Shown: positions 20,851-31,673, counted from the first letter of the stretch. The stretch: 64,000 nucleotides of DNA from Novosphingobium sp. ST904 (GCF_001298105.1 NZ_LGJH01000151.1:47601-111600); one strand, 5' to 3'. Translations and numbers: made by a program. The notes: generated by a model from the letters alone, not told the origin.

Positions 20851-21869
20851 TCAAAAGACGTCGTTGCAGCGGACGTGGACCTTGGTTTCGTCATTCGGCC
20901 CGCGCAGCGCCTCCAGCATCGCCGGGAGATCGGCCAGCGCGATATCGCGCGTCAGATCGTGGCGGGATCGACGTGGCCCTTGTCCATCCGGTCGGCGATG
21001 TAGAGGAACTCCTTCATCGAATAGCCCACCGCGAACCGCAGCGAGACGCACTTGTACGCGGCGATAGCGGGAATCACCGGATCGGGCGCGGTGCAGAACC
21101 CCAGCGAGACCACCCGCCCGAACGGCCCTGCATGACGGATCGCGCGGCCCAGCATTCCTTCCGCGCCCACGCATTCGAAGATCACGCGCGGCGATCCGCC
21201 CAGCGCCTCGATGACTTCGCCCACCTCGTCCGCGCCATAGGCCACGAAGGCGTCCGCTCCCATCGCCAGCGAAAGCTCCCGGCGCCGCGCCGAACGCGAC
21301 ATGGCAACGATGCGCCCCGCCCCCAGCCGCCGCGCCCAGTAGATCGCGTAAAGCGCCACCGTACCGCCACCCAGCACCAGCACCGTGTCGCCCGGCTCGA
21401 TATTCGCGAACCGCGCGCCGTAAAGGCTGATCGCCAGCGGCTCGATCAGGGCGCCGTCCGTCATCGACAGGGTGGCGGGCAACCGCGTCGCCACGGCGGC
21501 GGGCACGCTGGCGAACTGCGCGAAGCCCATCATCGCATTGCCCTCGCCCGACCGGCACAGCACATTGTTGCCATGGGCCTGGCAGGTCTCGCACGATCCG
21601 CAGGCGACCGAGGGCAGCACCGCGATCCGGTCTCCCACCCGCCAGCCATCGACATCGCGGCCCAGCTCGACGATCTCGCCCGCATATTCGTGGCCGAAGC
21701 GCGCGTTCGGGCCATAGTCCCACGCGCCGCCCCTGGTCATCGACAGGTCGGTGCCGCAGATGCCGCAGCGGTGGACACGGATCAAGACCTCGCCCGGCGC
21801 GGGGCGCGGCTCGGGCACGTCCTCGATGACCACGGGCTGCCCGCCGCCCGGATAGACCGCCGCCTTCAT
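20851..21869 (-). CDS. Zinc-dependent alcohol dehydrogenase (MDR family, frame broken)
   Basis: Medium-chain dehydrogenase, 339 aa after repair. Catalytic zinc ligands in HRCGICGTDL and GHEYAGEI; structural-zinc loop partly represented by CGSCETCQAHGNNVLC; NAD-binding VLVLGGGTVALYAIYWARRLGAG. The frame ends early at about 20951-20956; one added base continues it to IALADLPAMLEALRG and a stop at 20851. Its ATG overlaps the sulfotransferase stop as ATGA. It likely oxidises an alcohol intermediate of the cluster's unknown substrate. Confidence 0.85.
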
Positions 21870-23053
21870 GCCGCCTTCTCCAGCAGGTCGTAACGCGTCA
21901 CATAGTCGCCGAAAGGCGCGCGCGCCTGCTGCTCGGTCATGCCGTAGTCGGCGATGTCGTAGCGATGGGCGCCGTGCTGCAATTCGGGCTTCTGCGCGAT
22001 ACGGCGGGCGAAGGCGCGCGGTTTCATCGGGAATGTCCATGCCGATGAAACCGTAGATGCGCTCCATCACCGCCATCGGCCGATTGTGGAAATCGAGATG
22101 CGCGATGTCGAGCACCTGCCCCGGACGGCGCGCCTTCACGGCATCCGCCTTGCGCAGCGCGGCGGCCCACTTCGCCACCTCCCGCGCGAGCATGATCGGC
22201 CCGCGTTGGTCCGCGCGGCCCTGTTCGAGCACCGGGTGCATACCCATCAGCAGCGAAACCAGCGAAGGCACGCCTTTGCCGGATCGCGGTGCGTCTGGAT
22301 CACCCTGGCATCGGGAAACACCGCGAAGAGCAGGTCGAGGTTGTCGATATGGCCGGGGTTCTTGAGCAGCCAGCGGCGGCCCGGATCGTTCATGCCGATC
22401 AGCTGCACGCAGCGGCGATAGTGCGCATAGGCCGCATCCTCGCGCTGGCACTGCCACCAGGCGTCGTAGCTCGCCGCGGACCAGCCGCAGGTCCACAGGT
22501 TCGAGACGAACGACTGGCGCAGCAACATGCAGCATTCGTGAACTTCCTCGGCCGCCACATGGTGCGCGGCGCGGCGCTGCGGGGCGGCGGCATAGCGCGC
22601 CTCGATCACCGCCATGGCCTTGCGATATTCGGGATAGTCCTGCCAGCGATCCACCGGAGGTCGCGGCATCGGCGCGTCGAGCAGCCAGGTCTCCAGCCCC
22701 TGGAAGCGCGGGTCCACCGCCATCAGGCGGTGCAGCGCCGTGGTCCCCGTGCGCGGCACCCCGGTGATGACCACCGGCGCCAGAACCGGCACGGCATCGA
22801 ACCCGGGATTGTTCTTCATCGCCCGGATCGCGCCCGCCCGGCTGCGCAGCACGCCCAGCACCTGTCCCCAGGCCGCGCGCCGCCCCGTTTCGGTGAACTG
22901 CGGATCGTAGTCCATCGAATGCAGCAGCACGCCAAGGCCGGGGAGATAATCGTCCGGGCCGAAATCGTCATGCCCCAGCTCCCCCGCGACGATCTCGTGC
23001 GCGCGGTCGACGGCGGTGCGGAACCGGTCTGGCGGATCGTAACCGAGATCCAT
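21866..23053 (-). CDS. Sulfotransferase-family protein (two frame breaks)
   Basis: P-loop sulfotransferase-like protein, 396 aa after repair. The 5'-phosphosulfate loop is ITGVPRTGTTALHRLM near residue 95, and the 3'-phosphate region is KNPGHIDNLDLLFAVFPDARVIQTHRDP. Breaks: about 22275-22280 (HRDPA then KGVPSLVSLLMG; one base missing) and 22013-22021, where a GCGC repeat looks two bases short (DETA-R-AFARRIAQKP). The final part ends LLEKAA with TGA overlapping the next ATG. Many relatives have no proven sulfotransfer activity. Cluster context suggests a hydrophobic-substrate catabolic role. Confidence 0.8.
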
Positions 23054-23083
23054 GGCCTAAACTCTCCCTGTTGGATTTATCGT

Positions 23084-24256
23084 TCACCAGCGCCGGCGCC
23101 GCTGGCAGGCTCTTACGCGCTGCCGCAGTTCCTCGGCCCGTTCCTGCGGCGTGACCACGGGCGTATCGGCGGGCAGGTGATCGCGCAGCTCTGCCAGCTT
23201 GACCCGCCTGATCGTCGGCACTGGCGCGCTGTCGCAGTCGTACCAGCGGCCATAGATGCCGCCCTCGGTATAGCCTGCCGGATCGAGCCAGTTCGGCACG
23301 CCGGGGTCCTCCAGCGCGATCACCGCGCGGTAGCGGCCGTCGCTGGAAAGGCGGGCATAGTGGCCGTTGGAACTGGATATGCGGTAGACATATTCCAGCG
23401 CGTTGAAGCAGGGATCGTTGAGCTGGATGTTCCAGTACGGCGCGTGCGCGGGAACCTCCGTCTCGATCACCAGCGCCTCGTCCGGGTCGAACCGGAAGCA
23501 GGCGGGCCAGTAGACCTGCTTGGCCAGCGCCCCGGCCATGCGCACCGGCTCGAACACGTTGAAGCCCACGCGCTCCTTCACCCCGTTCTGCATGGGATAG
23601 TAGAGACGGGTCTTGCGGCCCGGAAACTTCGCCATTTCGCCGATGCGGTGCAGGATCTCCTCCGGCGAGAGGCGCGGTTTGGGCGGAACCGGGTCCAGAC
23701 ATTCGATGGAGAGGTGCGGGTCGATCTCGTTCAGCCAGTCGTAGCTGCGGAACCGCAAGTAGAGATACCCCGCCTCCGGATCGATCCGCGCCCACTTGCC
23801 TTCATATCCGGCGGGACGTTCGGCGCTGAAGATCACCGAGAAATCCTCGCCCGGCGCAAGGCCGAGGTCGATGTCGTCCACCTCGTTGTGCCCGTTGGGA
23901 CGCGGCATCACGTCCACCGAGCCGGACTGCACCTTCTGGCTGGTGAAGGAGAGTATCCGGCAGGTCCCGCGATTGCCCGAGACGCGGTAGGTCAGGTCGC
24001 CCCGGATCGGCGACTGCACGTAGATGTCGTCCGGGTTGGGCTGGAGCGTGTAGACCGGGTTCCACAGCGGAGCCCAGTCCGGGTGTTCCGGCGTGGCGTG
24101 GAAATAGGCGAAATAGGCGTAGGAGAGACTGGTCATCGTCTGGCGATAGACGTCGGCGCGATAGGCGGGATCGTCGGGCCGCCAGGTGTCCTGGAGATTG
24201 GCGACCGCGCTTTCCAGCCCGGTCAGGTAGGCAAGGATGCTCGGCTCGATCTCCAT
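23084..24256 (-). CDS. DUF1214 domain-containing protein
   Basis: 390-residue soluble protein. The C-terminal half has the DUF1214 pattern: YWNIQLNDPCFNALEYVYR, SSNGHYARLSSDGRYRAVIALEDPGVPNWLDPAG, GGIYGRWYDCD. The N-terminal half (LQPNPDDIYVQSPIRGDLTYRVSG) matches the companion part of such proteins. No signal peptide. Molecular function is not established. It is the first gene of the leftward cluster and its promoter faces the VOC gene, with two identical-type operators between them. Confidence 0.8.
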   Translation of the reverse strand: MEIEPSILAYLTGLESAVANLQDTWRPDDPAYRADVYRQTMTSLSYAYFAYFHATPEHPDWAPLWNPVYTLQPNPDDIYVQSPIRGDLTYRVSGNRGTCRILSFTSQKVQSGSVDVMPRPNGHNEVDDIDLGLAPGEDFSVIFSAERPAGYEGKWARIDPEAGYLYLRFRSYDWLNEIDPHLSIECLDPVPPKPRLSPEEILHRIGEMAKFPGRKTRLYYPMQNGVKERVGFNVFEPVRMAGALAKQVYWPACFRFDPDEALVIETEVPAHAPYWNIQLNDPCFNALEYVYRISSSNGHYARLSSDGRYRAVIALEDPGVPNWLDPAGYTEGGIYGRWYDCDSAPVPTIRRVKLAELRDHLPADTPVVTPQERAEELRQRVRACQRRRRW

Positions 24257-24294
24257 GACGCTGGCCTCTCCGCCGGTTTCGCGACCGGCATGAT

Positions 24295-24314
24295 TAGATA
24301 GTGATTGCTATCTA
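24295..24314. promoter_or_regulatory. Inverted-repeat operator, copy 1
   Basis: TAGATAG-N6-CTATCTA, perfectly symmetric over 14 paired positions, 38 bases upstream of the DUF1214 start. Its core GATAG-N6-CTATC recurs at 24408-24423, so I infer a binding site for the TetR-family protein encoded at 25053. Confidence 0.65.
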
Positions 24315-24407
24315 TATTCGCGCAGGACCGCCTCGCAAGACATTCGGGGCGGCAACGCCTCGGCCAACGCCGGGGCATGGGTCGTCAGTGCGAACTTGTC
24401 CGACGTA

Positions 24408-24423
24408 GATAGCGGATACTATC
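24408..24423. promoter_or_regulatory. Inverted-repeat operator, copy 2
   Basis: GATAG-N6-CTATC, the same half-site and spacing as copy 1, 25 bases before the VOC gene start. One copy faces each divergent transcript, which suits a repressor acting on both. Confidence 0.65.
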
Positions 24424-24448
24424 ATGAACGCCCTTCACGGAGTTCACG

Positions 24449-24961
24449 ATGACGCTCTCGCTTGCGCGGCCTGCCGGAACGCTTGCCCCCGGATCGGGGC
24501 TGCTCCTCGCCGAGCATTTCCAGATGGCCTATGCCACCAACGACATCGCCGCCGCGCGGGACCTGTTCTCGCGCCGCCTCGGCATCCGGGAGTTTTGCGT
24601 GCTGGAAGGGCAGCTTGCGGCAGGGGGCTGGATCAGGGCCGAACTCGCCTGGCACGGGACGGTGATGTACGAACTGATCGAGGCTTCCGGCCCCGGCTCC
24701 GAAATCTACATGAGCCGCCAGCCGCCGGGCGAAGGCCTCCGCCTCTGGCACCACCACCTCGGCTTCCTGATCCATGACGAGGCCCAGTGGCAGGGCGTGC
24801 GGCAGGGCGCGCAGGGCAATGGCTGGGCCATGCCTTACGAAAGCCGCACCCCGCTGCTCCAGGCCTGCTTCGTCGACGTGCCGGAACTGGGGCATTATCT
24901 CGAATATCTCTATCCGGGCGAAGCGGGGCTGGCGTTTTTCGCCTCGGTGCCGAGGAATTGA
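24449..24961 (+). CDS. VOC (glyoxalase/bleomycin-resistance) superfamily protein
   Basis: 170-residue vicinal-oxygen-chelate fold protein with two beta-alpha-beta-beta-beta modules: LAEHFQMAYATNDIAAARDLFSRRLGI opens the first, and WHHHLGFLIHDEAQWQ opens the second. Candidate metal ligands are His in the EHFQ and HHHLG segments and Glu in HYLEYLYPG. VOC proteins range from dioxygenases and isomerases to binding proteins, so the reaction is unassigned. GGAG precedes ATG 24449. It is divergent from the DUF1214 cluster and probably part of the same regulon. Confidence 0.82.
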   Translation: MTLSLARPAGTLAPGSGLLLAEHFQMAYATNDIAAARDLFSRRLGIREFCVLEGQLAAGGWIRAELAWHGTVMYELIEASGPGSEIYMSRQPPGEGLRLWHHHLGFLIHDEAQWQGVRQGAQGNGWAMPYESRTPLLQACFVDVPELGHYLEYLYPGEAGLAFFASVPRN

Positions 24962-25052
24962 GAGCAGACCGGCGCTACCGGCCGTTTGGACAAACCCGCG
25001 CCGTCCCCTAAACGGGCCGCGCCGGGATATCGCGGCCATCGATGGAGCGGAA

Positions 25053-25769
25053 GTGGACGAAGCGACGAAACCCGCGCGCCGCAAGCGGCGCAGTTCGCAG
25101 GAAGTGACGCGCCGCCTGCTCGAAGCGGCGGAAGAGGAGTTCCGCCGCTGCGGCTATGCCGGGGCGACGACGGCGGCGATCGCCCGGCGCGCCGAAAGCA
25201 CCGAGGCGCAGCTGTTCCGCACGTTCCCCTCGAAGGCCGCGCTGTTCCAGGAAGCCGTGTTCGCCCCGCTGGACCGCCATCTGGAGCGCTTCAATGCCGA
25301 GCATTCGATCACGGATTCCAGCCCCGACGCAGGCGGGCCCGGCGAAGCCGCGCGGCGGGAGAATGCGCGGCTTTACGTTTCGGAGCTGGGGCGTTTTCTC
25401 AAGGATCATGCCCCGCTGCTGATGGCGGCGCTGACGGCCGGGACATATGGCGAGGATCAGGACGCAAGCGCGCGGGCGATAGACAGCCTCAACGCCTACT
25501 TCGAACGCGGCGCGGCCACGCGCGCACATCGCGTGCGCCGCCGGAACGAGGCGGGAGAAGGCGCGAAGTCGCAGGATGACGGCGCGCAGGATGGTGGAAC
25601 GCAGCCGGTCGTCGATCCGCGGCTGATGGTGCGGGTGTCCTTCGCGGCGGTGCTGGGCAACGTCCTGTTCCGCGACATGCTGTTCCCCGCCGGTCTGGCA
25701 GGCGATGACGAGATCGACGCGGCGATGCTCGACTTCATGCTGCACGGCACCGGTTCCGATTCCGGCTGA
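25053..25769 (+). CDS. TetR/AcrR-family transcriptional regulator
   Basis: 238-residue regulator. N-terminal helix-turn-helix: TRRLLEAAEEEFRRCGYAG, TTAAIARRAESTEAQLFRTFPSKAALF. The C-terminal ligand domain is long and contains an Arg/Asp/Gln-rich insertion around residues 155-185. GTG 25053 follows GGAGCGGAA and is preferred to the upstream open frame, which lies inside the VOC gene. It sits 91 bases after the VOC gene. It probably binds the paired operators at 24295 and 24408. Confidence 0.88.
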   Translation: MDEATKPARRKRRSSQEVTRRLLEAAEEEFRRCGYAGATTAAIARRAESTEAQLFRTFPSKAALFQEAVFAPLDRHLERFNAEHSITDSSPDAGGPGEAARRENARLYVSELGRFLKDHAPLLMAALTAGTYGEDQDASARAIDSLNAYFERGAATRAHRVRRRNEAGEGAKSQDDGAQDGGTQPVVDPRLMVRVSFAAVLGNVLFRDMLFPAGLAGDDEIDAAMLDFMLHGTGSDSG

Positions 25770-25793
25770 CCCTGCCGCCGCCTCACCCAGTGC

Positions 25794-28041
25794 CTATCCG
25801 CCCGCCGGGCGCGCGTCGGCAGCGGTGGGCGCGAGGAGTTCGTGGACCTTGCCCACCAGCGCGGCGATCTCGAACGGCTTGGTCATGATCGCCGAAAGGC
25901 TTTCGAGCTGGCCGTTGGAGGCGACGACGTTCTCGGCATAGCCGGTGATGAACAGCACCTTGAGATCGGGCCGCTGCACCCGCGCCATATCCACCACCTC
26001 GCGCCCGGTCATGCCGTGCGGCAAGCCGACATCGGTGACCACCAGGTCTATGCGCGGCGCGGCCTCCAGTATGCCCAGCGCCGAGCGGCCGTCACCCGCT
26101 TCGAGCACGACGAAACCGGCTTCCTCCAGCACTTCGACCACGAGCATGCGGATCATCGGCTCGTCGTCCACCACGAGGATGACCTGCCCTTCGCCGGCGC
26201 GTCGGGCGCGCCGTCCTCTGCCGGGGAAACCTCGGGCGCCGCCGCAACGCCGTGACGGGGGAGAACGATCGACATCCTGGTGCCTTTCCCGGGCTCGCTG
26301 TCGATGACCACCTGCCCGCCGGACTGGCGCACGAAGCCGTAGATCATCGAGAGGCCAAGGCCGGTGCCCTGCCCGAAGGGTTTGGTGGTGAAGAAAGGAT
26401 CGAATGCCCGCGAAGCGACTTCGGCGGACATGCCGGTGCCGGTATCGGAAACATCGAGAACCACGTAATCGCCCGGCGCCAGGCCGAGCCGGCGGGCATC
26501 GTGTCCCTCAATGGTCCGGCCCTGCGTGGCGATCGTCAGCGTGCCGCCGTCCGGCATGGCATCGCGCGCGTTGATGCAGAGGTTGAGCAGCGCGTTCTCA
26601 AGCTGGTTGCGATCGATCAGCACCGGCCATCCCGTGGAGCCGCGCACCTCGACCCGGATCGCCGGTCCCATCGTGCGGCGCACCAGTTCCTCCAGGTCGG
26701 CGACGAGACGGTCCACCCCGGTCGGCTGCGGGTCCAGCGTCTGCTGCCGCGAGAACGCCAGCAGCCTGTGCGTCAGCGACGCCGCGCGCTTCACCGCGCC
26801 TTCGGCGGCGTCGAAATAGCGCTCCAGATCGTCATGTCGCCCCTGCCGGACGCGCAGCCACAGCATTTCGAGGCTGCCTCCCAGCCCGGTCAGCAGGTTG
26901 TTGAAATCGTGCGCCAGCCCGCCGGTAAGCTGGCCCACCGCCTCCATCTTCTGCGCCTGCCGCAGCGCCGCTTCCACTTCCAGCAGCTTGCGGGTGCGGT
27001 CCTCCACCCGGCGTTCGAGCGTCTCGTTCAGTTCGCGCAAGGCATCCGCGCTCAGGCGCAGGTCCGCCTCCACCGAGACGCGTTCGACATGGACCCATGA
27101 CCGCTCGGTCACTTCGGCGATGATCTCCAGGTCGTAGTCGCTCCAGACGCGCGGCGCCTTGTCGTGGATCGCCATGAGCGCGGTGAGGCGGCCGGACTTG
27201 ACCAGCGGCATGCAGATCGTGGCGGCAATGCCGATGTCCTGGAAGGTGCGGGCCTCGTGACTGGGCAGTTCGCGGGCATTGTCATTGACGATAAGCGGGC
27301 GGTTGGCCCGCAGTTCGCGCACCGCAAGGCTGCCGAAATCGGCGAGGCTGTAGTGCCCCAGGATCGAGGGTACGCCCGGCGCGTGCCAGTCTCCCCGGAT
27401 GGTGAAGCCGTCCTGGTCCTCGTCCATGTCGGCATAGGCGCAGTTCGACAGGCCAAGATGCTCCCCGGTCATCCGGGTGGTGACGGCCAGCACGTCGTCG
27501 GCGTCCCGGCAGTTGATGGTCGCCTGGCCGAGCGCGTCGAGGAAGGCGAGCTTCTCTGCCGTGCGCCGCAGTTTCCTGCGCGCGTGATGCGCCTCGGTGC
27601 ATTCGTGCAGCACCGCAAGCACCCCCACCGGGGCGCCAGCATCGTCGCGGACCGGGGAATAATCGATATCGAGGAAGGCCGGTTCGGGGCATCCGCTGCG
27701 TTCGAACAGGAATTCCTGGTCGGCGAAGCTGCGCGATCCGCCCATGAGCACATCGGCAATGATCCCGCGGTTGAAGTCCGCCACTTCCGACCAGCTTTCC
27801 AGCACGCTGGAGCCCAGCGACATCGGATGCGCCCGGCGGCGATGGGGATGTAGGGATCGTTGTAGATCATCGTCCCGCGCTCCCCCATGAGCAACGCCAT
27901 CGGCACCTTCGCCGAAAGAACCAGATCGACCACGGCCTTCAGCCCCGCCGGCCACGCCTCCAGCGGACCAAGCGGCGTCGCGGCCCAATCGTGGTTCCTG
28001 ACAAGACCGGAAAGTTCGCCGGCGCCCCCTGGAAAATTCAA
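25794..28041 (-). CDS. Hybrid histidine kinase PAS-GAF-HisKA-HATPase-REC (two frame breaks)
   Basis: About 749 aa after repair and apparently soluble. The N-terminal PAS-like sensor begins near HDWAATPLGPLEAWP and includes LLMGERGTMIYNDPYIPI; a GAF domain carries LGLSNCAYADMDEDQDGF. The kinase core has H-box GGLAHDFNNLL, N-box LNLCINARDAMPDGG, G1 DVSDTGTGM and G2 GQGTGLGLSM. The C-terminal receiver has VVDDEP, phospho-Asp in VVTDVGLP and Lys in MTKPF. Breaks are at about 26196-26202 (between HATPase and receiver) and 27828-27834 (within PAS). The start is uncertain: TTG 28041 spaced from AAGAGG, or GTG 28047/28050. Confidence 0.85.
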
Positions 28042-28115
28042 GTCCACCACCCTCTTCGCAAGCGAGAATTGCTTGACGCCAACGTCAACTCCCGGCCGCG
28101 CGCGATGTTCCCGCA

Positions 28116-28169
28116 GCGGCGGATGCGAACGTGAACAAGATGCTCTTGCTATCCGTTCGCATCCGCCGC
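28116..28169. repeat. Nested inverted repeat between divergent kinases
   Basis: A perfect 16-base outer stem, GCGGCGGATGCGAACG at 28116-28131 against 28154-28169, encloses a second hairpin CAAGA-TGC-TCTTG at 28136-28148. It sits in the 190-base gap between the two divergent hybrid-kinase genes, about 63 bases before the rightward ATG. There is no T tract, so a simple terminator is unlikely. It could be an operator, a cruciform, or a structured 5' leader. Confidence 0.7.
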
Positions 28170-28231
28170 AATCGAGCACACCGGATGTTCCGAAGGCCGG
28201 ATTCCACGGGCCGATACAACAGGGCGCACGC

Positions 28232-31200
28232 ATGCCATCGACGATTACGACCTCCGGCCTGAAGGCTCGCTTCCGGCTCGATCCCGGCACGACCTTCGGC
28301 CTCGCCGTCGCCATCCTGTTCTTCGTGGTCAGCGGAACTTTCGCCTATTTCAACGTGACGGTGCTGCGCGACGATGCGCGGCGGATCGTCCATTCCCATT
28401 CGGTGATCGTGGCGCTGGACGAACTGCTGTCCTCGCTTCAGGATGCGGAGACCGGCCAGCGCGGCTATCTGCTCACCGGTAGCGACAAGTATCTCGACCC
28501 TTACAATGCGGCGCTGGCGGACGTGGATGCGCGGGTCGCGAAGATCGCCTCGCTGACTGAGGACAACGACGAGCAGCAGGCCCGCATCGCGCCCCTGCGC
28601 CGCCATATCGACGCCAAGCTTTCCGAGCTGAAGGAGACCATCGCGGCGCGCAAGGCCGGGAACATGGTGGGCGCGCTCGCCATCGTCGCCACCGATCGCG
28701 GCAAGCTGGAAATGGACGCGGTTCGCGCGCAGCTTGCGACATGCAGCGGGAAGAGGCGCGGCTGCGCCAGACCCGGCTCGCCGAAATGGAGCAGGCCTAC
28801 CGGTCCGCATGGATCAGCGGCGTGCTGTCCTGCTGCCTCGGCATCGCGCTGACGCTGACCGTCGGCTTCCTGATCCGCAAGGCCGCGGCGGCGGCCGAGC
28901 AGCGTGCGTGGCTGCAATCCGGGCAGGTCGGCCTTGCCGGCGCCGTGATCGGGGACCAGCCGGCGGAGCAGCTGGGCGAGAGCATCCTGGCCTTCCTTAC
29001 CCGGTTCGCGGGCGCCCAGGCCGGCGCCGTCTTCGCGGGGGAACGCGGCCATTACCGCCGCGTCGCCGCTTACGGTGTTCCCGCAGGCGCCGGGATCGTC
29101 GAGCGTTTCTCCCACCGCGAAGGGCTGCTCGGCCAGGTCGCGGCGGACGGCGAACCCGTGCTGCTGTCGGACATTCCGGACGGCTACCTGACCATCGGCT
29201 CGACATTCGGCAGCGACAAGCCCCGCCATCTCGTCATCGCCCCCGCCATAGCCGAAAATGTCGTCCACGGCGTGATCGAACTGGGCTTCCTGCATCCCGT
29301 CGGCCCCGAGATCATGACCTTCCTGGCAGAGATTTCCGCGTCGGTGGGGATCGCCCTGCGCTCTGCCCGCTACCGTGCCGACCTTCAGCACCATGCCGAG
29401 GAACTGCAGGTCCAGAGCGAGGAACTGCGCTCCTCCAACGAGGAACTGGAAGAACAGGGCCGCAATCTCAAGGAATCGCAAGGGCGGCTGGAACTGCAGC
29501 AGGCAGAGCTGGAACAGACCAATTCGCAGCTTGAGGAACAGGCGCAGCTCCTGGAGGTCCAGCGCGACGATCTCGCCCGTTCCAACGCCGCGGTCGAGGC
29601 CAAGGCCCGCGAACTGGAGCAGACCAGCCGCTACAAGTCGGACTTCCTCGCGAACATGAGCCACGAACTGCGCACGCCGCTCAATTCGCTGCTGATCCTC
29701 TCCAAGCTGCTGGGCGACAATCCGCGCGCCAACCTTTCCGACGAACAGGTCCAGTACGCGCGCACCATCCAGTCCTCCGGCAACGACCTGCTGGCGCTCA
29801 TCAACGACATCCTCGACTTGTCCAAGATCGAGGCCGGGCATCTCGAGGTCAGGCCGGAAACCGTTCTGGTCGAGCGTCTGGCCAGCGACATGCGGCAGGT
29901 GTTCCAGCCGGTCGCCGCCGATCGCGGGCTCGATTTCGAGATCCACGTCGCGCCCGGCTGCCCGGCCACGCTCGATACCGACCGCCAGCGGCTGGAGCAG
30001 ATCCTCAAGAACCTGCTGTCCAACGCCTTCAAGTTCACCGAAAGCGGCAGCGTCAGGCTCGCCATCGAGCCGGAAGCCGCCGGAGCGGACGGCAAGGCGC
30101 GCATCCTGCTTTCGGTGACAGACAGCGGCATCGGCATTCCCGAAAGCCAGCAGCAGGCGATCTTCGAGGCGTTCCGCCAGGCGGACGGCACGGTGAACCG
30201 CAAGTACGGCGGCACCGGGCTCGGCCTTTCCATCTCCCGCGAACTGGCCCGCCTGCTGGGCGGCGGCATCTCGCTGTCCTCCACGCCCGGCCGGGGCAGC
30301 CGCTTCGCCCTGTCGCTGCCGCTCGCCTACGACGCGGCGCTGGCCGGACCGCAGGTTCAGGCGCAGGTTCAGATGGGCGGGCATTCCGATCTTCCCGCCC
30401 GCCTGCTTCCGCTGGCCCCGCATGGCGGCAGTCAGCCCGCCCCGGCCAGCCCGGTCCAGCAGATAGAGGACGACCGCGACCGGCTGGTGAGCAACCAGCG
30501 CATCCTGCTGGTGGTGGAAGACGACGCCGCCTTCGCCGGGATCGTGCGGGACCTGTCGCGCGAAATGGGCTTCCAGTGCCTCGTCAGCGGCACCGCCGCC
30601 GAAGCGCTGAAGCTGGCGCGAACCTTCAGGCCCAGCGCGGTCGTGCTGGACATCGGCCTGCCCGACCAGTCCGGCCTCGCCCTGCTAGACCACCTGAAGC
30701 GCGATGTGGAGACGCGGCACATCCCGGTCCACGTCGTGTCCGGCAGCGATCATACCCAGACCGCGCTCACGCTTGGCGCGGTCGGCTATCTCGTCAAGCC
30801 GGTGAAGCGCGAGGAACTGGCCTCGGCCACGCGCCGCATCCTCATCGTCGAGGACGATCCGGTCCAGCGCGAGGCAATGGGCCGCCTGCTGGCTTCCGGC
30901 GATGTCGAGACCGTGGGCGCTGCCACCGGCGCCGAATGCCTCGAACTGCTGCGGGACCAGACTTTCGACTGCATGGTGCTGGACCTTGCCCTGCCCGATG
31001 CCAGCGGCTTCACCCTGCTGGAAACGCTGTCCCGGGAGGGGACCTATGCCTTCCCGCCGGTGATCGTCTATACCGGCCACGATCTTTCGGCGGACGACGA
31101 GCAGCGCCTGCGCCGCTATTCGGACTCGATCATCATCAAGGGCGCCCGCTCGCCCGAGCGCCTGCTCGACGAGGTATCCCTGTTCCTGCACCAGGTCGTG

Positions 31201-31650
31201 ACCGAGCTGCCCGAGGAGCAGCAGTCGATGATCCGGCAGGCGCGCAACCGCGACGCGATCCTCGAAGGCCGCCGCATCCTCGTGGTCGAGGACGACGTGC
31301 GCAACATCTACTCGCTGACGCATATCCTCGAACCGCAGGGGGCGGTGATCGAGATCGCGCGCAACGGGCAGGAAGCCATCGATGCGCTGGCCCGCGCCGG
31401 GGACGACGCCGCCCGCCGGATCGACCTGGTGCTGATGGACGTGATGATGCCGGTGATGGACGGCCTCACCGCCACCCGCGAAATCCGCAAGGACGGGCGC
31501 TGGGCGAAGCTGCCGATCATCACCCTCACCGCCAAGGCCATGCCGGACGACCAGGAACGCTGCATCGCCGCCGGTGCCAACGACTACATGGCCAAGCCGC
31601 TGGACGTGGACAAGCTGCTCTCGCTGGTCCGCGTCTGGATGCCGCGCTGA
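28232..31650 (+). CDS. Membrane hybrid histidine kinase CHASE3-GAF-HisKA-HATPase-REC3 (frame broken)
   Basis: 1139 aa after repair. TM1 (FGLAVAILFFVVSGTFAYF) and TM2 (AWISGVLSCCLGIALTLTVGF) flank a periplasmic CHASE3 domain (LDELLSSLQDAETGQRGYLLTG). A GAF domain, then a long Glu/Gln/Leu-rich coiled coil (about 29390-29630) lead to the kinase: phospho-His in NMSHELRTPLNS, N-box NLLSNAFKF, G boxes VTDSGIGIP and GGTGLGLSIS. Three receivers follow, with phospho-Asp in VVLDIGLP, MVLDLALP and VLMDVMMP. The frame breaks at 28735-28739 (QLA then MQREEARL). It is followed 23 bases later by a CheR-type gene. The signal is unknown. Confidence 0.88.
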
Positions 31651-31673
31651 GCCCGGTGGACACGGATCGCGCC

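Noticed and set aside
20952..22535. A sulfotransferase-alcohol dehydrogenase fusion protein
   Set aside because: The apparent fusion arises from the frame break at 22013-22021; the repaired frames give two separate genes with an ATGA overlap.
24424..24777. Alternative gene starting at ATG 24424
   Set aside because: Out of frame with the VOC fold and lacking any motif; the ATG overlaps the operator.
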